Shown here in pieces: positions 16,402-25,633 of a stretch of 64,000 nucleotides of DNA. Source of the DNA: Pseudomonas cavernae (GTDB lineage Bacteria > Pseudomonadota > Gammaproteobacteria > Pseudomonadales > Pseudomonadaceae). The stretch spans positions 4,216,001 to 4,280,000 of the forward strand of contig NZ_CP032419.1 in NCBI RefSeq assembly GCF_003595175.1, given 5' to 3'. The notes beneath the pieces are model-generated. The model was not told where the DNA came from and did no database searches. It saw only the letters and a program-made list of their open reading frames with translations. Positions within the stretch are counted from its first letter, which is position 1. Each line of letters opens with the position of its first letter. The translations under genes and the position numbers were made by a program.

Positions 16402-19222
16402 GCAGGGCCTCCTTGATGCGAGCGGGAGTGAGGGGAAGGTCACGCAGACGCTTGCCGGTGGCGTGGGCCACGGCATTCACGATGGCGCCGACCACCGGGA
16501 TCATCACCACCTCGGCGATGCCCTTGGCCGGGTCGCTCGGCGACAGCGGCGGCAGGATCTCCGCCGTCTGGGTCCAGACCGCGCAGTCCTTGGCGCGCGG
16601 CAACTGGTAACGGTTGAAGTTCCAGCTGCCCTCGCCCGGGCCACCCTCGTAGCGCGGCATTTCCTCCAGCAGGGCGTGACCGATGCCCATGGCGACGCCG
16701 CCTTCGAGCTGGCCGAGCACCAGTTCGGGGACTATCACCCGGCCGCACTCCAGCCAGGAGTGGTGGTTGAGCACCCGTGCCGCGCCGCTGCCCTTGTTGA
16801 CCTTGACCTCGACCAGGGTCGCCACCGGGCTGTAGTAGGTGACCATGGCGTTGTTCAGCTGGGTGTCCGGGTAGTGCACGCTGACCCGGTCGAGCAGGTG
16901 GAAGCCGTGCTGGCTCATGCGCTTCTGCTTGGCCGCATCGGCGCCGTCGCCGTACTTCAGCGCCACGGCGTCCAGCGGCACGCGCTCGCGCGCGCCGTCG
17001 ATGTCGAATTCGGCCTCGGCCCAACTCCAGCGGTTGAAGCCGTGCACGCTGACGCCGGTGACCAGGCCCAGTTCGTGGGCCTTGTGCGCCAGCAGCGCGA
17101 ACGGCAGCGGCGGCAGGCCGGCGGCGGTGAGCTTGCCTTCGACCCAGTGGGCGTCCTCGCGGCGCACCACGTAGGGGTTGGCCAGGCCGCCCTGGATGCC
17201 CTGCCCCCAGATGCTCAGCGCCGCCGGCCACAGGCCGTGGTTGAACAGCAGGCGCGCGGCCTCGCGGGTGGCATGCCCGGAGTAGTAGGCGGAGTTGGTC
17301 GCCGAGGACGGCGAGGCCAGCTTGCCGACCCAGCGCGGGTTCTTCAGCGCGGCGTCCTGCTCGGCCTGGCTGATGAGGTAGGGATTGCCGCTGGTGGTCA
17401 GCGCCAGCTCGGCCCATTCGGTCTCGCCGGTCTTGATCTCGTGTGCCGGCTGACCGAGGTAGTCGGCCGCCAGCAGCGCCTGGGCGGTGGCCATGCCGGT
17501 GCCCATGTCGATGGCGATGTGGCGCAGCTTGACCCGGCCCTCGGCAGAGAACTCCAGGCTGGCCATCGGCGACTCGGAGCCGGTGCCGAAATCTTTCTGG
17601 CAGATGGCGAAGCCGACACCGTAGTAATGGTCCGGGTCCTCTTGTTCGAAGCGCTGCTTGCGCGCGTCGCGGGTCTTCCAGATTTCGTGCTGGGCGGCCT
17701 TGTCGAGGATCTCGTCGATCCGCAGGGCACCGGCCGGGATCGCCCCCTGGGTGTTCTTCATCCCCGACTTGAACACGTTCTTCTGGCGCAGCTCGATGGC
17801 ATCCAGGCCCAGGCGCTCGGCCACTTCGTCGACCATCATCTCGGTCGCCGCCATGGTCTGCAGGGTGCCGTAGCCACGCATCGAGCCAGCTTCGACGCCG
17901 CGCGAGTGGTAGGCGGTGGCCGCCAGGTCGCTCTGCGGCAGGTAGTAGATCGACTGCGCCGCGGTGGCGCCGACCGCCGCCACCGACGGGCTGTAATTGA
18001 TGCGCCCGCCGCCGTCGACGTCCATGTGCGCGCGGAAGATCTGGAAGCTGTGGTCCTGCTTGTTCACCGCCAGCTGGTAGTGCATGTCGAAGGGGTGGCG
18101 CTTGATGCCGCTCTGGAACTGTTCGTAGCGGTCGTTGGCCAGGCGCACCGGAATGCCGCCGCCGTACATCGCGGCGAGCGCGGCGTAGAACACGAAGATG
18201 TTGTTGTCCTTGGAGCCGTAGCCGACGGTGTAGCCGGGGTGCATGTTCAGCTTGGCCACCGCGAAGCTGGACGGCGCCAGCATGTGCGCGGTCTGCTCGG
18301 CCACCTCGAACGGGCACTGGGTGGCGACCACGAAGTGCAGGGTCTTGGTTTGCGCGTCGTACCAGCCGTTGCCGTTGTCCGCCTCCAGCGCGGCCGGCTC
18401 GACCGACTGGCTGCTATAGCGCTCGTCGAACACCAGCCAGTCGTCCGGCGGCGCGGCCAGTTGCTGCTGCATGCGCTCGGCGTAGAACAGGCCCTGCTCG
18501 GTGAGGTCGCCGTCGAGCTTGCCCTGGCCCCAGGCCGGTTTGCGCGCGCGGATCAGCGGGAACAGCATGCTGTCCTTGAGGCTGGAGAAGGTGTCGGGCT
18601 CGAACGGCGTGGCGCCGCCGACGCGGACGAAGCGGAAGCTGCCGTAAGGGTCGCGCTGGTACAGCTCGGCCTTGGCGCCGTAGAGGATCGCCCGCTGGTC
18701 GCGTTTGAGAATGGTCTTGGCCTGGCGGTAGCGCTCGAAGTCGTGCCAGATCAGCAGTGCCACCGGATGGCCGATGAACATCGGCACCTGGCCTTCTGGC
18801 AGGAACGGATCGGGGCCGTGGGATTCCGGCCAGGCGATGCCGTCTTTCACCAGGTCGGCGGCGGTGACCACGCGATCCGGCTGCAGCTCGGCGCTCAGCA
18901 CCGAGAGGTCGAGGCCCTGGTAGAGATGATCGGCGCGGGTCGCCTTGAGCAGCAGGGCATGACCCTGCTGCTGCGGCCAACCGGGCATGTCCTGGGCGCG
19001 GATGTCGCGGGCGAACACCTTCGCCCCGCAGGCCTTGGCCACCCCATCGATACGCCCGCGCGCCTGGCCGGCGGCGGTGTACCAGGGCAGCGGCGCGGTG
19101 GTGACCTGGGCCTCGAACAAGGCGGCGAAGGCGCGACTGCCGAGCGGGGCGAAGGTCACGCCGATACCGGCGATGACGCTGCCTTGAAGGAAGCGGCGCC
19201 GGGAGAATTCACGGTTAGACAT
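16394..19222 (-). CDS. Molybdopterin-binding large subunit, xanthine-oxidase family (isoquinoline 1-oxidoreductase/aldehyde dehydrogenase type)
   Basis: This 942-residue catalytic subunit begins with a twin-arginine signal (SRRRFLQG at residues 7-14) followed by a hydrophobic stretch, so the folded enzyme is exported. The rest matches the two-part Mo-cofactor-binding layout of the periplasmic IorB group, with GSMRGYGTLQ (Mo-cofactor loop) in the middle and MGIGHALLEE with EGGVAMG near the C-terminus. Together with the 2Fe-2S and cytochrome subunits and XdhC it forms a complete enzyme module. The substrate, an aldehyde or an N-heterocycle, cannot be fixed from the sequence. GAGG precedes the ATG. 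Confidence 0.9.
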   Translation of the reverse strand: MSNREFSRRRFLQGSVIAGIGVTFAPLGSRAFAALFEAQVTTAPLPWYTAAGQARGRIDGVAKACGAKVFARDIRAQDMPGWPQQQGHALLLKATRADHLYQGLDLSVLSAELQPDRVVTAADLVKDGIAWPESHGPDPFLPEGQVPMFIGHPVALLIWHDFERYRQAKTILKRDQRAILYGAKAELYQRDPYGSFRFVRVGGATPFEPDTFSSLKDSMLFPLIRARKPAWGQGKLDGDLTEQGLFYAERMQQQLAAPPDDWLVFDERYSSQSVEPAALEADNGNGWYDAQTKTLHFVVATQCPFEVAEQTAHMLAPSSFAVAKLNMHPGYTVGYGSKDNNIFVFYAALAAMYGGGIPVRLANDRYEQFQSGIKRHPFDMHYQLAVNKQDHSFQIFRAHMDVDGGGRINYSPSVAAVGATAAQSIYYLPQSDLAATAYHSRGVEAGSMRGYGTLQTMAATEMMVDEVAERLGLDAIELRQKNVFKSGMKNTQGAIPAGALRIDEILDKAAQHEIWKTRDARKQRFEQEDPDHYYGVGFAICQKDFGTGSESPMASLEFSAEGRVKLRHIAIDMGTGMATAQALLAADYLGQPAHEIKTGETEWAELALTTSGNPYLISQAEQDAALKNPRWVGKLASPSSATNSAYYSGHATREAARLLFNHGLWPAALSIWGQGIQGGLANPYVVRREDAHWVEGKLTAAGLPPLPFALLAHKAHELGLVTGVSVHGFNRWSWAEAEFDIDGARERVPLDAVALKYGDGADAAKQKRMSQHGFHLLDRVSVHYPDTQLNNAMVTYYSPVATLVEVKVNKGSGAARVLNHHSWLECGRVIVPELVLGQLEGGVAMGIGHALLEEMPRYEGGPGEGSWNFNRYQLPRAKDCAVWTQTAEILPPLSPSDPAKGIAEVVMIPVVGAIVNAVAHATGKRLRDLPLTPARIKEALHG

Positions 19223-19537
19223 GGCGAATCCTCAGGACAGTAGTCGTGGTCCCTGGCAGCGCTCGCCGGGCGCGGCGGCGGATGCCCTGGCGGCGACCCT
19301 GTCCCGTTATGTTGGAAAATGAGACACGCCCACCCCTTCAGGCAAAAGGGGCAGATATGAGGATAGTCGATGGATAAACCTGACTTTCAGGTCAATTTTA
19401 TCGAGATGGCGTTCGAGGGCAACGTTTTTCTTGTCTAAACAGTCAGAAAAATTCTGGCGATCGGCGCAACATCCGGTTACCGCCGGCGGAGCGGACTGGC
19501 AGACTATTAGCCTGCTAAGCAACCTCATCGGCGTCTT
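19223..19537. other. Divergent intergenic region between molybdenum hydroxylase operon and MFS gene
   Basis: No gene is seen in these 315 bp. They must hold both divergent promoters. A 15-bp inverted repeat ACCTGACTTTCAGGT occurs at about 19378-19392 and the middle part is AT-rich (about 19365-19460) compared with the flanks. No regulator gene adjoins. Confidence 0.4.
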
Positions 19538-20758
19538 ATGTCCACCCACGCAAAGCTCCTGCTGCGCCACCAGCGCCCCTTCCTCGCCTTCTGGCTGGCC
19601 CGCGTGTGCACCGCCAGCGGTTTCCAGATGCTCACCGTGGCGATCGGCTGGCACATCTACCAGCTCACCGGCAGCGTGCTCGACCTCGGCTTGGTCGGCC
19701 TGGTGGAGTTCGTGCCGCGGCTGCTGTTCATGCTGCATACCGGGCATGTCGCCGACCGCTTCGACCGCCGCAAGGTCACCGCCCTGTGCCAGGCCGGCCA
19801 GGCGCTGATCGCCCTGGCCCTGGTGCTCGGCAGCAGCAGTGGCGAGATCACCCGCGAGGCGATCTTCGTCCTCGCCTTCCTGCTCGGCGCCGCCCGCGCC
19901 TTCGAGATGCCGGCGACCCAGGCGCTGCTACCGAGCCTGGTGCCGACCGCGCTGTTCCCGGCGGCGGTGGCGGCCTCGTCCTCGGCCATGCAGCTGGCGA
20001 CCATAGTCGCGCCGGCGCTCGGCGGCTTTCTGTATGCCTTCGGCAGCCTGTGGGTGTATGCGCCGACCGCCGTGCTCTACGTGCTGGCCTGCGCGCTGGT
20101 GCTCGGCCTGCCGGCGCGCCAGTTGCCACTCAGACAGGAACGCGCCTCGCTGGATTCGCTGCTGGCCGGCATCCGCTTCATCCGCAGCAGGCCGGATGTG
20201 TTGGGCGCCATCTCCCTGGACCTGTTCGCCGTGCTGCTCGGCGGCGCCACCGCGTTGCTGCCGGTGTTCGCCCGCGACATCCTGCTCACCGGGCCCTGGG
20301 GCCTCGGCCTGCTGCGTTCGGCGCCGGCGGTGGGCGCGCTGCTGATGTCGTTCTGGCTGGCGCGCTATCCGATCGAACGCGGCGTCGGGCGGACTATGTT
20401 CATTTCGGTGGCGGTGTTCGGCGTGGCGACCATCGCCTTCGGCCTGTCCACCTCGTTCTGGTTCTCCCTCGCCGTGCTGGCGGTGCTCGGCGCTGCGGAC
20501 ATGATCAGCATGGTGATCCGCGGCGCCTTCGTGCAGCTGCAGACCCCGGACGAAATGCGCGGTCGGGTCAGCGCGGTGAACGGCCTGTTTATCGGCGCCT
20601 CGAATCAGCTCGGCGAGTTCGAGTCGGGCCTCACCGCGCACTGGTTCGGCAGCGTGCCGGCGGTGGTGCTCGGCGGGGTCGGCACCCTGCTGGTCACCGG
20701 CGCCTGGATCAAGCTGTTCCCCAGCCTGGCCAAGCGGGATCGGATGCACGAGCAGTGA
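19538..20758 (+). CDS. Major facilitator superfamily transporter (EntS-like MFS_3 type)
   Basis: This 406-residue inner-membrane protein has about 12 hydrophobic helices. The loop between TM2 and TM3 has the MFS motif GHVADRFDRRKV, and the repeat of the motif in the second half is degenerate. The overall pattern, with an early FWLARVCTASGFQM and a late DEMRGRVSAVNGLFIGASNQLGEFESG, fits the EntS/MFS_3 group of putative exporters. The substrate is unknown. No clear ribosome site is visible before the ATG. It is divergent from the molybdenum hydroxylase operon and followed by two palindromic repeats. Confidence 0.85.
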   Translation: MSTHAKLLLRHQRPFLAFWLARVCTASGFQMLTVAIGWHIYQLTGSVLDLGLVGLVEFVPRLLFMLHTGHVADRFDRRKVTALCQAGQALIALALVLGSSSGEITREAIFVLAFLLGAARAFEMPATQALLPSLVPTALFPAAVAASSSAMQLATIVAPALGGFLYAFGSLWVYAPTAVLYVLACALVLGLPARQLPLRQERASLDSLLAGIRFIRSRPDVLGAISLDLFAVLLGGATALLPVFARDILLTGPWGLGLLRSAPAVGALLMSFWLARYPIERGVGRTMFISVAVFGVATIAFGLSTSFWFSLAVLAVLGAADMISMVIRGAFVQLQTPDEMRGRVSAVNGLFIGASNQLGEFESGLTAHWFGSVPAVVLGGVGTLLVTGAWIKLFPSLAKRDRMHEQ

Positions 20759-20784
20759 GGGCAACACCGAGGTTGCGCATTAGT

Positions 20785-20825
20785 CACCCCTCTCCCGTTC
20801 ACGGGAGAGGGGACGGGGGAGAGGG
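20785..20825. repeat. CCCTCTCCC/GGGAGAGGG-type palindromic repeat
   Basis: CACCCCTCTCCCGT pairs with ACGGGAGAGGGG, then GGGGGAGAGGG follows. It is 26 bp downstream of the MFS stop codon. Confidence 0.7.
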
Positions 20826-20847
20826 TGGTCGCGGCCCGCAACAGCTG

Positions 20848-20885
20848 CCCTCTCCCCAACCCTCTCCCATACATGGGAGAAGGGG
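20848..20885. repeat. CCCTCTCCC/GGGAGAGGG-type palindromic repeat
   Basis: CCCTCTCCCCAACCCTCTCCCAT pairs partly with ATGGGAGAAGGG. It lies 22 bp after the previous copy in the opposite orientation, so the two form a back-to-back pair. Confidence 0.68.
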
Positions 20886-20941
20886 CTGTCCGTGCGACGC
20901 GGAACGCCCGGATGCACGCCCTCCCCCGTCGGACTATGCCG

Positions 20942-21496
20942 TCACGGCACCAACATCGCCTTCGCCACCTCGTTGCGCGTGGCCTTGCCGGCCAGCTGTT
21001 CGACCAGGGTCAGGGCGAACGCCAGCGCGGTGCCGGGGCCCTGGCTGGTGATGCAGTTGCCGTCGACCACCACCGGCTGGTCGACGAAGGTGCAGCCGGA
21101 CAGCCGGTCGCTAAACGCCGGGTAGCAGGTCAGCCGCCGCTGACGCAGCACGCCGTAGCTCTGCAGGGCCACGGCCGGGGCGGCGCAGATGCCGGCGAAC
21201 AGCTTGCCGGCCTTGGCCTGCTGCGCCACCCGTTCGCCGAGCGGCGCATGCTCGGCCAGACGCTGGGCGCCGGGCATGCCGCCGGGCAGCACGATCAGGT
21301 CGAACTCCTGGGCCAGCACGTCGATCAGCATGGCGTCGGCGGTCATGCGTGTGCCGCGCGCGCAGGTGAACATGCGCCGGCCTTCGATGCTGGCCACCAG
21401 CACCTCGATGTCGGCGCGCCGCAGCACGTCGATCAGGGTCACGGTCTCCAGGTCTTCCACGCCGTCGGCGACGGCAATCAGGGCACGAGCGGTCAT
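20942..21496 (-). CDS. yajL: DJ-1/PfpI family protein, YajL type
   Basis: This 184-residue protein of the DJ-1 superfamily has the catalytic-type Cys at C104 in the nucleophile elbow AGICAAPAV and the partner Glu at E14 in ADGVEDLE. PGGMPGA at 71-77 is also typical. The YajL/DJ-1 branch protects proteins against oxidative and glyoxal damage; deglycase activity is debated. An AGGA site precedes the ATG at 21494-21496. It is divergent from the NCS2 permease gene. Confidence 0.88.
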   Translation of the reverse strand: MTARALIAVADGVEDLETVTLIDVLRRADIEVLVASIEGRRMFTCARGTRMTADAMLIDVLAQEFDLIVLPGGMPGAQRLAEHAPLGERVAQQAKAGKLFAGICAAPAVALQSYGVLRQRRLTCYPAFSDRLSGCTFVDQPVVVDGNCITSQGPGTALAFALTLVEQLAGKATRNEVAKAMLVP

Positions 21497-21687
21497 AGCG
21501 GTTTCCTTTTCTGGAGGGCGAATGGGTTCGCCCGGACCGAGTGGAGCCAGTCAGTTCCTGACCGCCCCGCCAACAAATTCACCGGCTGCCGGCCAGCTGC
21601 TATGATGCGCGCCTTTTTCCGGCCGGTATCTACAGCACGCCTGTGCTTAGCTTTCGCCTGCCAATTCCAAAAGCCGTGGAGCCCACC

Positions 21688-22983
21688 ATGCTGGAAAGAC
21701 TATTCCAACTCCAAGCCCATAACACCAATGTGCGCACCGAGATTCTCGCCGGGGTCACGACTTTCCTGACCATGGCCTACATCCTCTTCGTCAACCCGGC
21801 GATCCTCGGCGAAACAGGCATGGACAAGGGCGCGGTGTTCGTCGCCACCTGCCTGGCCGCGGCCATCGGCTCGGCGACCATGGGCCTGATCGCCAACTAC
21901 CCGATCGCCCTGGCGCCTGGCATGGGCCTCAACGCCTTCTTCACCTACACCGTGGTGCTGCACATGGGCCACACCTGGCAGGTGGCCCTGGGCGCGGTGT
22001 TCCTCTCGGCGTGCATGTTCTTCCTGATCTCGATCTTCCGCATCCGCGAGTGGATCATCAACAGCATCCCGCTGGCCCTGCGCTCGGCGATCGCCGCCGG
22101 CATCGGCCTGTTCCTCGCCCTGATCGCCCTCAAGGAAGCCAGCATCGTGGTCGCCAACCCGGCCACCCTGGTCGGCCTCGGCGACCTGGCCAAGCCGCAG
22201 CCGATCCTCGCGGTGCTCGGTTTCCTCCTGATCATCGGCCTGGAGGCCCGGCGCGTCACCGGCGCGGTGATGATCGGCATCCTCGCCATCACCTTCGCCG
22301 CCATCGCCCTGGGCATCACTAAGTTCGGCGGCGTGGTGTCGGCACCGCCGTCGCTGGCGCCGACCTTCCTGCAGCTGGACATCATGGGCGCGCTGGACAT
22401 CGGCCTGTTCAGCGTGATCTTCGCCTTCCTGTTTGTCGACCTGTTCGACAACTCCGGCACCCTGATCGGCGTGGCCAAGCGCGCCGGCCTGATGGGCAAG
22501 GACGGGCACATGCCGAAGATGGGCCGCGCGCTGATCGCCGACAGCACCGCCGCCATGTTCGGCTCGCTGCTCGGGACCTCGACCACCACCAGCTACATCG
22601 AATCCGCCGCTGGGGTCAGCGCCGGCGGGCGCACCGGCCTGACCGCCATGGTGGTCGCCGTGCTGTTTCTGCTGGCGCTGTTCTTCGCCCCGCTGGCGGG
22701 CAACGTGCCGGCCTTCGCCACCGCCCCGGCGCTGTTCTTCGTCGCCGTGCTGATGGCCTCGGGCCTGGCCGAAATCGAATGGGACGACCTCACCGTCGCC
22801 GCCCCGGTGGTGATCACCGCGCTGGCCATGCCGCTGACCTTCTCGATCGCCAACGGCATCGCCTTCGGCTTCATCGCCTGGACCGCCTGCAAGCTGCTGG
22901 CCGGTCGCGGCCGCGAATTGAATTCGGCGCTGGTGATCCTGTCGATCCTGTTCGTGATCAAACTGGGCTGGTTCAACGCCTGA
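21688..22983 (+). CDS. NCS2 family purine permease (AzgA type)
   Basis: This 431-residue polytopic transporter of the nucleobase-cation symporter 2 family is of the AzgA-like type that takes up adenine, guanine or hypoxanthine with protons. It shows TEILAGVTTFLTMAYILFVNP at the N-terminus, ALAPGMGLNAFFTY near 75, DLFDNSGTLIGVA near 253 and the GTSTTTSYIESAAGVSAGGRTG signature near 295. I chose the ATG at 21688 with GGAG seven bases upstream; the open frame starts 15 codons earlier. The promoter region has TATGAT at about 21600. It lies just upstream of trmA, as I recall for P. aeruginosa PA4719-PA4720. Confidence 0.9.
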   Translation: MLERLFQLQAHNTNVRTEILAGVTTFLTMAYILFVNPAILGETGMDKGAVFVATCLAAAIGSATMGLIANYPIALAPGMGLNAFFTYTVVLHMGHTWQVALGAVFLSACMFFLISIFRIREWIINSIPLALRSAIAAGIGLFLALIALKEASIVVANPATLVGLGDLAKPQPILAVLGFLLIIGLEARRVTGAVMIGILAITFAAIALGITKFGGVVSAPPSLAPTFLQLDIMGALDIGLFSVIFAFLFVDLFDNSGTLIGVAKRAGLMGKDGHMPKMGRALIADSTAAMFGSLLGTSTTTSYIESAAGVSAGGRTGLTAMVVAVLFLLALFFAPLAGNVPAFATAPALFFVAVLMASGLAEIEWDDLTVAAPVVITALAMPLTFSIANGIAFGFIAWTACKLLAGRGRELNSALVILSILFVIKLGWFNA

Positions 22984-23006
22984 GTCCGCTCCTCCGCGCC
23001 CGACCT

Positions 23007-23083
23007 GTAGGATGGGTTGAGCGCAGCGATACCCATCGCGAAGCTGCAGGCAGCATGGGTATCGCAAGCTCAACCCATCCTAC
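23007..23083. repeat. GTAGG...CCTAC intergenic hairpin repeat
   Basis: GTAGGATGGGTTGAGC pairs with GCTCAACCCATCCTAC, and the inner GCGATACCCAT pairs with ATGGGTATCGC, giving a near-perfect long hairpin. It fills most of the gap between the NCS2 gene and trmA. Confidence 0.82.
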
Positions 23084-23104
23084 GCCGCCCTCGATGAGTA
23101 CCAG

Positions 23105-24193
23105 ATGAGCGCCCCCAAGATCGACCCCGCCAGCTACGCCACCCAACTCGCCGAAAAGCAACAGCGCCTCAGCGAACTGCTGGCGCCCTTCGACGCGCCG
23201 GCCCCCGAGCTGTTCGACTCGCCGCGCGAGCACTACCGCCTGCGCGCCGAGTTCCGTCTGTGGCGCGAAGGCGAGCAGCGCCACTACGCGATGTTCGAGG
23301 CGGGCGACAAGCACAGGCCGATCCTGATCGACGACTTCCCCATCGCCAGCACGCGGATCAATGCGCTGATGCCGCGTCTGAAGGCGGCCTGGCAGGCCAG
23401 CGCGACCCTCAGCTTCAAGCTGTTCCAGGTCGAGTTCCTCACCACCCTGGCCGGCGATGCGCTGATCACCCTGTGCTACCACCGCCCGCTCGATGCGCTC
23501 TGGCAAGCCGAGGCCGAGCGCCTGGCCGAGGAGCTGGATGTCAGCCTGGTCGGCCGTTCGCGCGGCCAACGCCTGGTGATCGGCCGCGACCATGTCATCG
23601 AGAAGCTGGAAGTGGCCGGCCGCCGCTTCCGCTACCGCCAGCCGGAAGGCGCCTTCACCCAGCCCAACGGCGTGGTCTGCGAGAAGATGCTCAACTGGGC
23701 CTTCGAGGCGCTCGGTCAGCGCGATGACGACCTGCTCGAGCTGTACTGCGGCAACGGCAACTTCACCCTGCCGCTGGCCACCCGCGTGCGCCAGGTGCTG
23801 GCCACCGAGATCAGCAAGACCTCGGTCAACGCCGCGCTGGCCAACCTGGCCGACAACGGCGTCAACAACGTCAGCCTGGTGCGTCTGTCCGCCGAGGAAC
23901 TGACCGAGGCGCTCAACGAGGTGCGGCCGTTCCGCCGCCTGGCCGGCCTCGACCTCAAGAGCTATGAGTTCGGCAGCGTGTTCGTCGACCCGCCGCGCGC
24001 CGGCATGGACCCGGACACCTGTGAGCTGACCCGGCGTTTCCAGCGCATCCTCTACATCTCCTGCAACCCGGAGACCCTGGCGGCCAACATCGCCCAGTTG
24101 CACGACACCCACCGAGTCAGTCGCTGCGCGCTGTTCGACCAGTTCCCCTATACCCACCACATGGAGGCGGGCGTCCTGCTGGAGCGCCGCTAA
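23105..24193 (+). CDS. trmA: tRNA (uracil-5-)-methyltransferase TrmA
   Basis: This 362-residue SAM enzyme makes m5U54 in the T-loop of tRNAs. It has an RNA-recognition N-terminal half ([16 protein letters not shown]), QPNG near 182, SAM-binding [16 protein letters not shown] near 213-228, VDPPRAGMD near 298, and the catalytic Cys in [12 protein letters not shown], followed by the general-base region [10 protein letters not shown] at the C-terminus. The length fits TrmA of gammaproteobacteria. The ribosome site is weak. It converges on the phosphatase gene with a 5-bp gap. Confidence 0.96.
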   Translation: MSAPKIDPASYATQLAEKQQRLSELLAPFDAPAPELFDSPREHYRLRAEFRLWREGEQRHYAMFEAGDKHRPILIDDFPIASTRINALMPRLKAAWQASATLSFKLFQVEFLTTLAGDALITLCYHRPLDALWQAEAERLAEELDVSLVGRSRGQRLVIGRDHVIEKLEVAGRRFRYRQPEGAFTQPNGVVCEKMLNWAFEALGQRDDDLLELYCGNGNFTLPLATRVRQVLATEISKTSVNAALANLADNGVNNVSLVRLSAEELTEALNEVRPFRRLAGLDLKSYEFGSVFVDPPRAGMDPDTCELTRRFQRILYISCNPETLAANIAQLHDTHRVSRCALFDQFPYTHHMEAGVLLERR

Positions 24194-24198
24194 GCGGT

Positions 24199-24903
24199 TC
24201 AGGCCGCGTCATCCCAGCGCAGTTGGAAGCAGTGGAAATCGCCGAGGTCCACCAGGCTCAGGGCGCCGCCGAACACCGCGCCGGTGTCGATGAACAGGTG
24301 ATTGCCCAGTTCCAGTGGCCGGCCCACCACGGTGTGGCCGCAGAAGATCAGGGCGATGTGGGCGACCGGATCGGCGCGCAGACTGCTGATTCGGGTGCGC
24401 CCCCAGATGGCCTGCGTCTCGAGGCGCTGCACAGGGTCGCCGGCGCCTTCCAGGCGGTCGACGAAGGCCTGCCAGTCGCTCAGCGGGCATTCGGCATGCA
24501 CCAGGCCGATCGCGCCGATCGGCGTCTGCACCTCGATGGCTATCGGCAGCGCGCGAAACGCCTCGGCAAAGCGCTGCTGCTCGACCTGCCCCAGGGCCAG
24601 GAACCAGGCGCCGCCGTTGATCAGATACAGGGCGCGGTCCAGCGCCCCGGCCGCGGCATCGATCGCCATCTGTTCGTGATTGCCGCGGATGGCGTGGAAC
24701 CAGGGCTGGGCCAGGAACTCCAGCGCACGCGCGCTCTGCGTGCCCCGGTCGACCAGGTCGCCGAGGCTGAACAGGCGGTCATGCGCCGGATCGAAGCCCG
24801 CCCTCGCCAATAACCGCTCCAGCATGGCGAAGCAGCCATGGATGTCGCCGACCACGAAATCGCGGCCGGCGCTGTTGCGCGCAAAGCGCATGCAGCGGCT
24901 CAT
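24199..24903 (-). CDS. Metallophosphoesterase, PrpA/ApaH-like protein phosphatase
   Basis: This 234-residue calcineurin-like phosphoesterase has all metal-binding motifs in order: GDIHGCF (D and H ligands, about 19-25), GDLVDRG (48-54), GNHE (74-77) and a late CGHTVVGRP His motif. Its size matches bacterial PPP-type phosphatases such as PrpA/PrpB. The substrate is unknown. The start used is the ATG at 24901-24903; a second ATG four codons later is also possible. Confidence 0.85.
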   Translation of the reverse strand: MSRCMRFARNSAGRDFVVGDIHGCFAMLERLLARAGFDPAHDRLFSLGDLVDRGTQSARALEFLAQPWFHAIRGNHEQMAIDAAAGALDRALYLINGGAWFLALGQVEQQRFAEAFRALPIAIEVQTPIGAIGLVHAECPLSDWQAFVDRLEGAGDPVQRLETQAIWGRTRISSLRADPVAHIALIFCGHTVVGRPLELGNHLFIDTGAVFGGALSLVDLGDFHCFQLRWDDAA

Positions 24904-25098
24904 TTCCCCACCGTCCTAACCCGCCCCATAACGGCAGCAAGCTTGCGCCGAGAGACGCCCGGCGCTGCTGACAGCTTACTCCTGCAACGCCGCACTGACT
25001 CATGTCGCCGCGAGCCGGGCATATCCGGAAACATCCCGAGGCTTGGGTCGCGCGCGCGCCGCGACTAAGCTGGCCCGATCGCACTCCGGGAGCCCAGC

Positions 25099-25533
25099 AT
25101 GCGCCGCCTCGTTCTTCTCACCACCCTACTCACCGGCCTGGCCCAGGCCGCCGAACCGCCGAGCATCGACGTCCACCGCGATGCCAACTGCGGCTGCTGC
25201 AAGGCCTGGATCAGCCATCTGCAAGCCAACGGTTTCCAGGTCAACGACCACGTCGAAACCGATATGAGCGCGGTCAAGACCCGCCTCGGCGTGCCGCACA
25301 GTCTCGGCTCCTGCCACACCGGGGTGATCGACGGCAAATTCGTCGAGGGCCATGTGCCGGCCGCCGACATCCTCAAACTGCGCCAGCGCCCCGACCTGCT
25401 CGGCGCCGCCGTGCCGGGCATGCCGATGGGCTCGCCGGGCATGGAGATGAATGGCAGGCAGGACGCCTATCAGGTCATCGGCCTCGGCCGCAACGGCCAG
25501 CAGCAGGTGCTGGCCGACTACCCGGGCAAATAG
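25099..25533 (+). CDS. DUF411 family exported metal-binding protein
   Basis: This 144-residue protein has a short signal peptide (MRRLVLLTTLLTGLAQA). The mature part starts with a thioredoxin-like strand and the motif CGCC at about 33-36 (DANCGCCKAW). A second conserved patch has LGSCHTGVIDG and VEGHVPAADI with Cys and His residues, and a Met-rich stretch (PGMPMGSPGMEMNG) lies near the end. DUF411 proteins often lie near copper genes and the Cys/His/Met content fits copper handling, but no copper genes adjoin here. GGAG precedes the ATG. Confidence 0.82.
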   Translation: MRRLVLLTTLLTGLAQAAEPPSIDVHRDANCGCCKAWISHLQANGFQVNDHVETDMSAVKTRLGVPHSLGSCHTGVIDGKFVEGHVPAADILKLRQRPDLLGAAVPGMPMGSPGMEMNGRQDAYQVIGLGRNGQQQVLADYPGK

Positions 25534-25540
25534 CCCAGCG

Positions 25541-25565
25541 CAGTAGTTTTTCAACAGCCTGCTGG
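25541..25565. repeat. Possible MITE end remnant
   Basis: The AT-rich segment CAGTAGTTTTTCAACAGCCT resembles the inner part of the elements at 36715 and 38365 (CTGTTTTTAACGCAG read on either strand) and of terminal sequences I recall from Pseudomonas insertion elements. No second end is seen nearby, so this is weak. Confidence 0.25.
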
Positions 25566-25633
25566 ACGGTCGGACTGGCGCCAACCCCAGCCAGCAACAA
25601 CACTCAAGGTCCGGGGATCTTGAGGACATCGAC

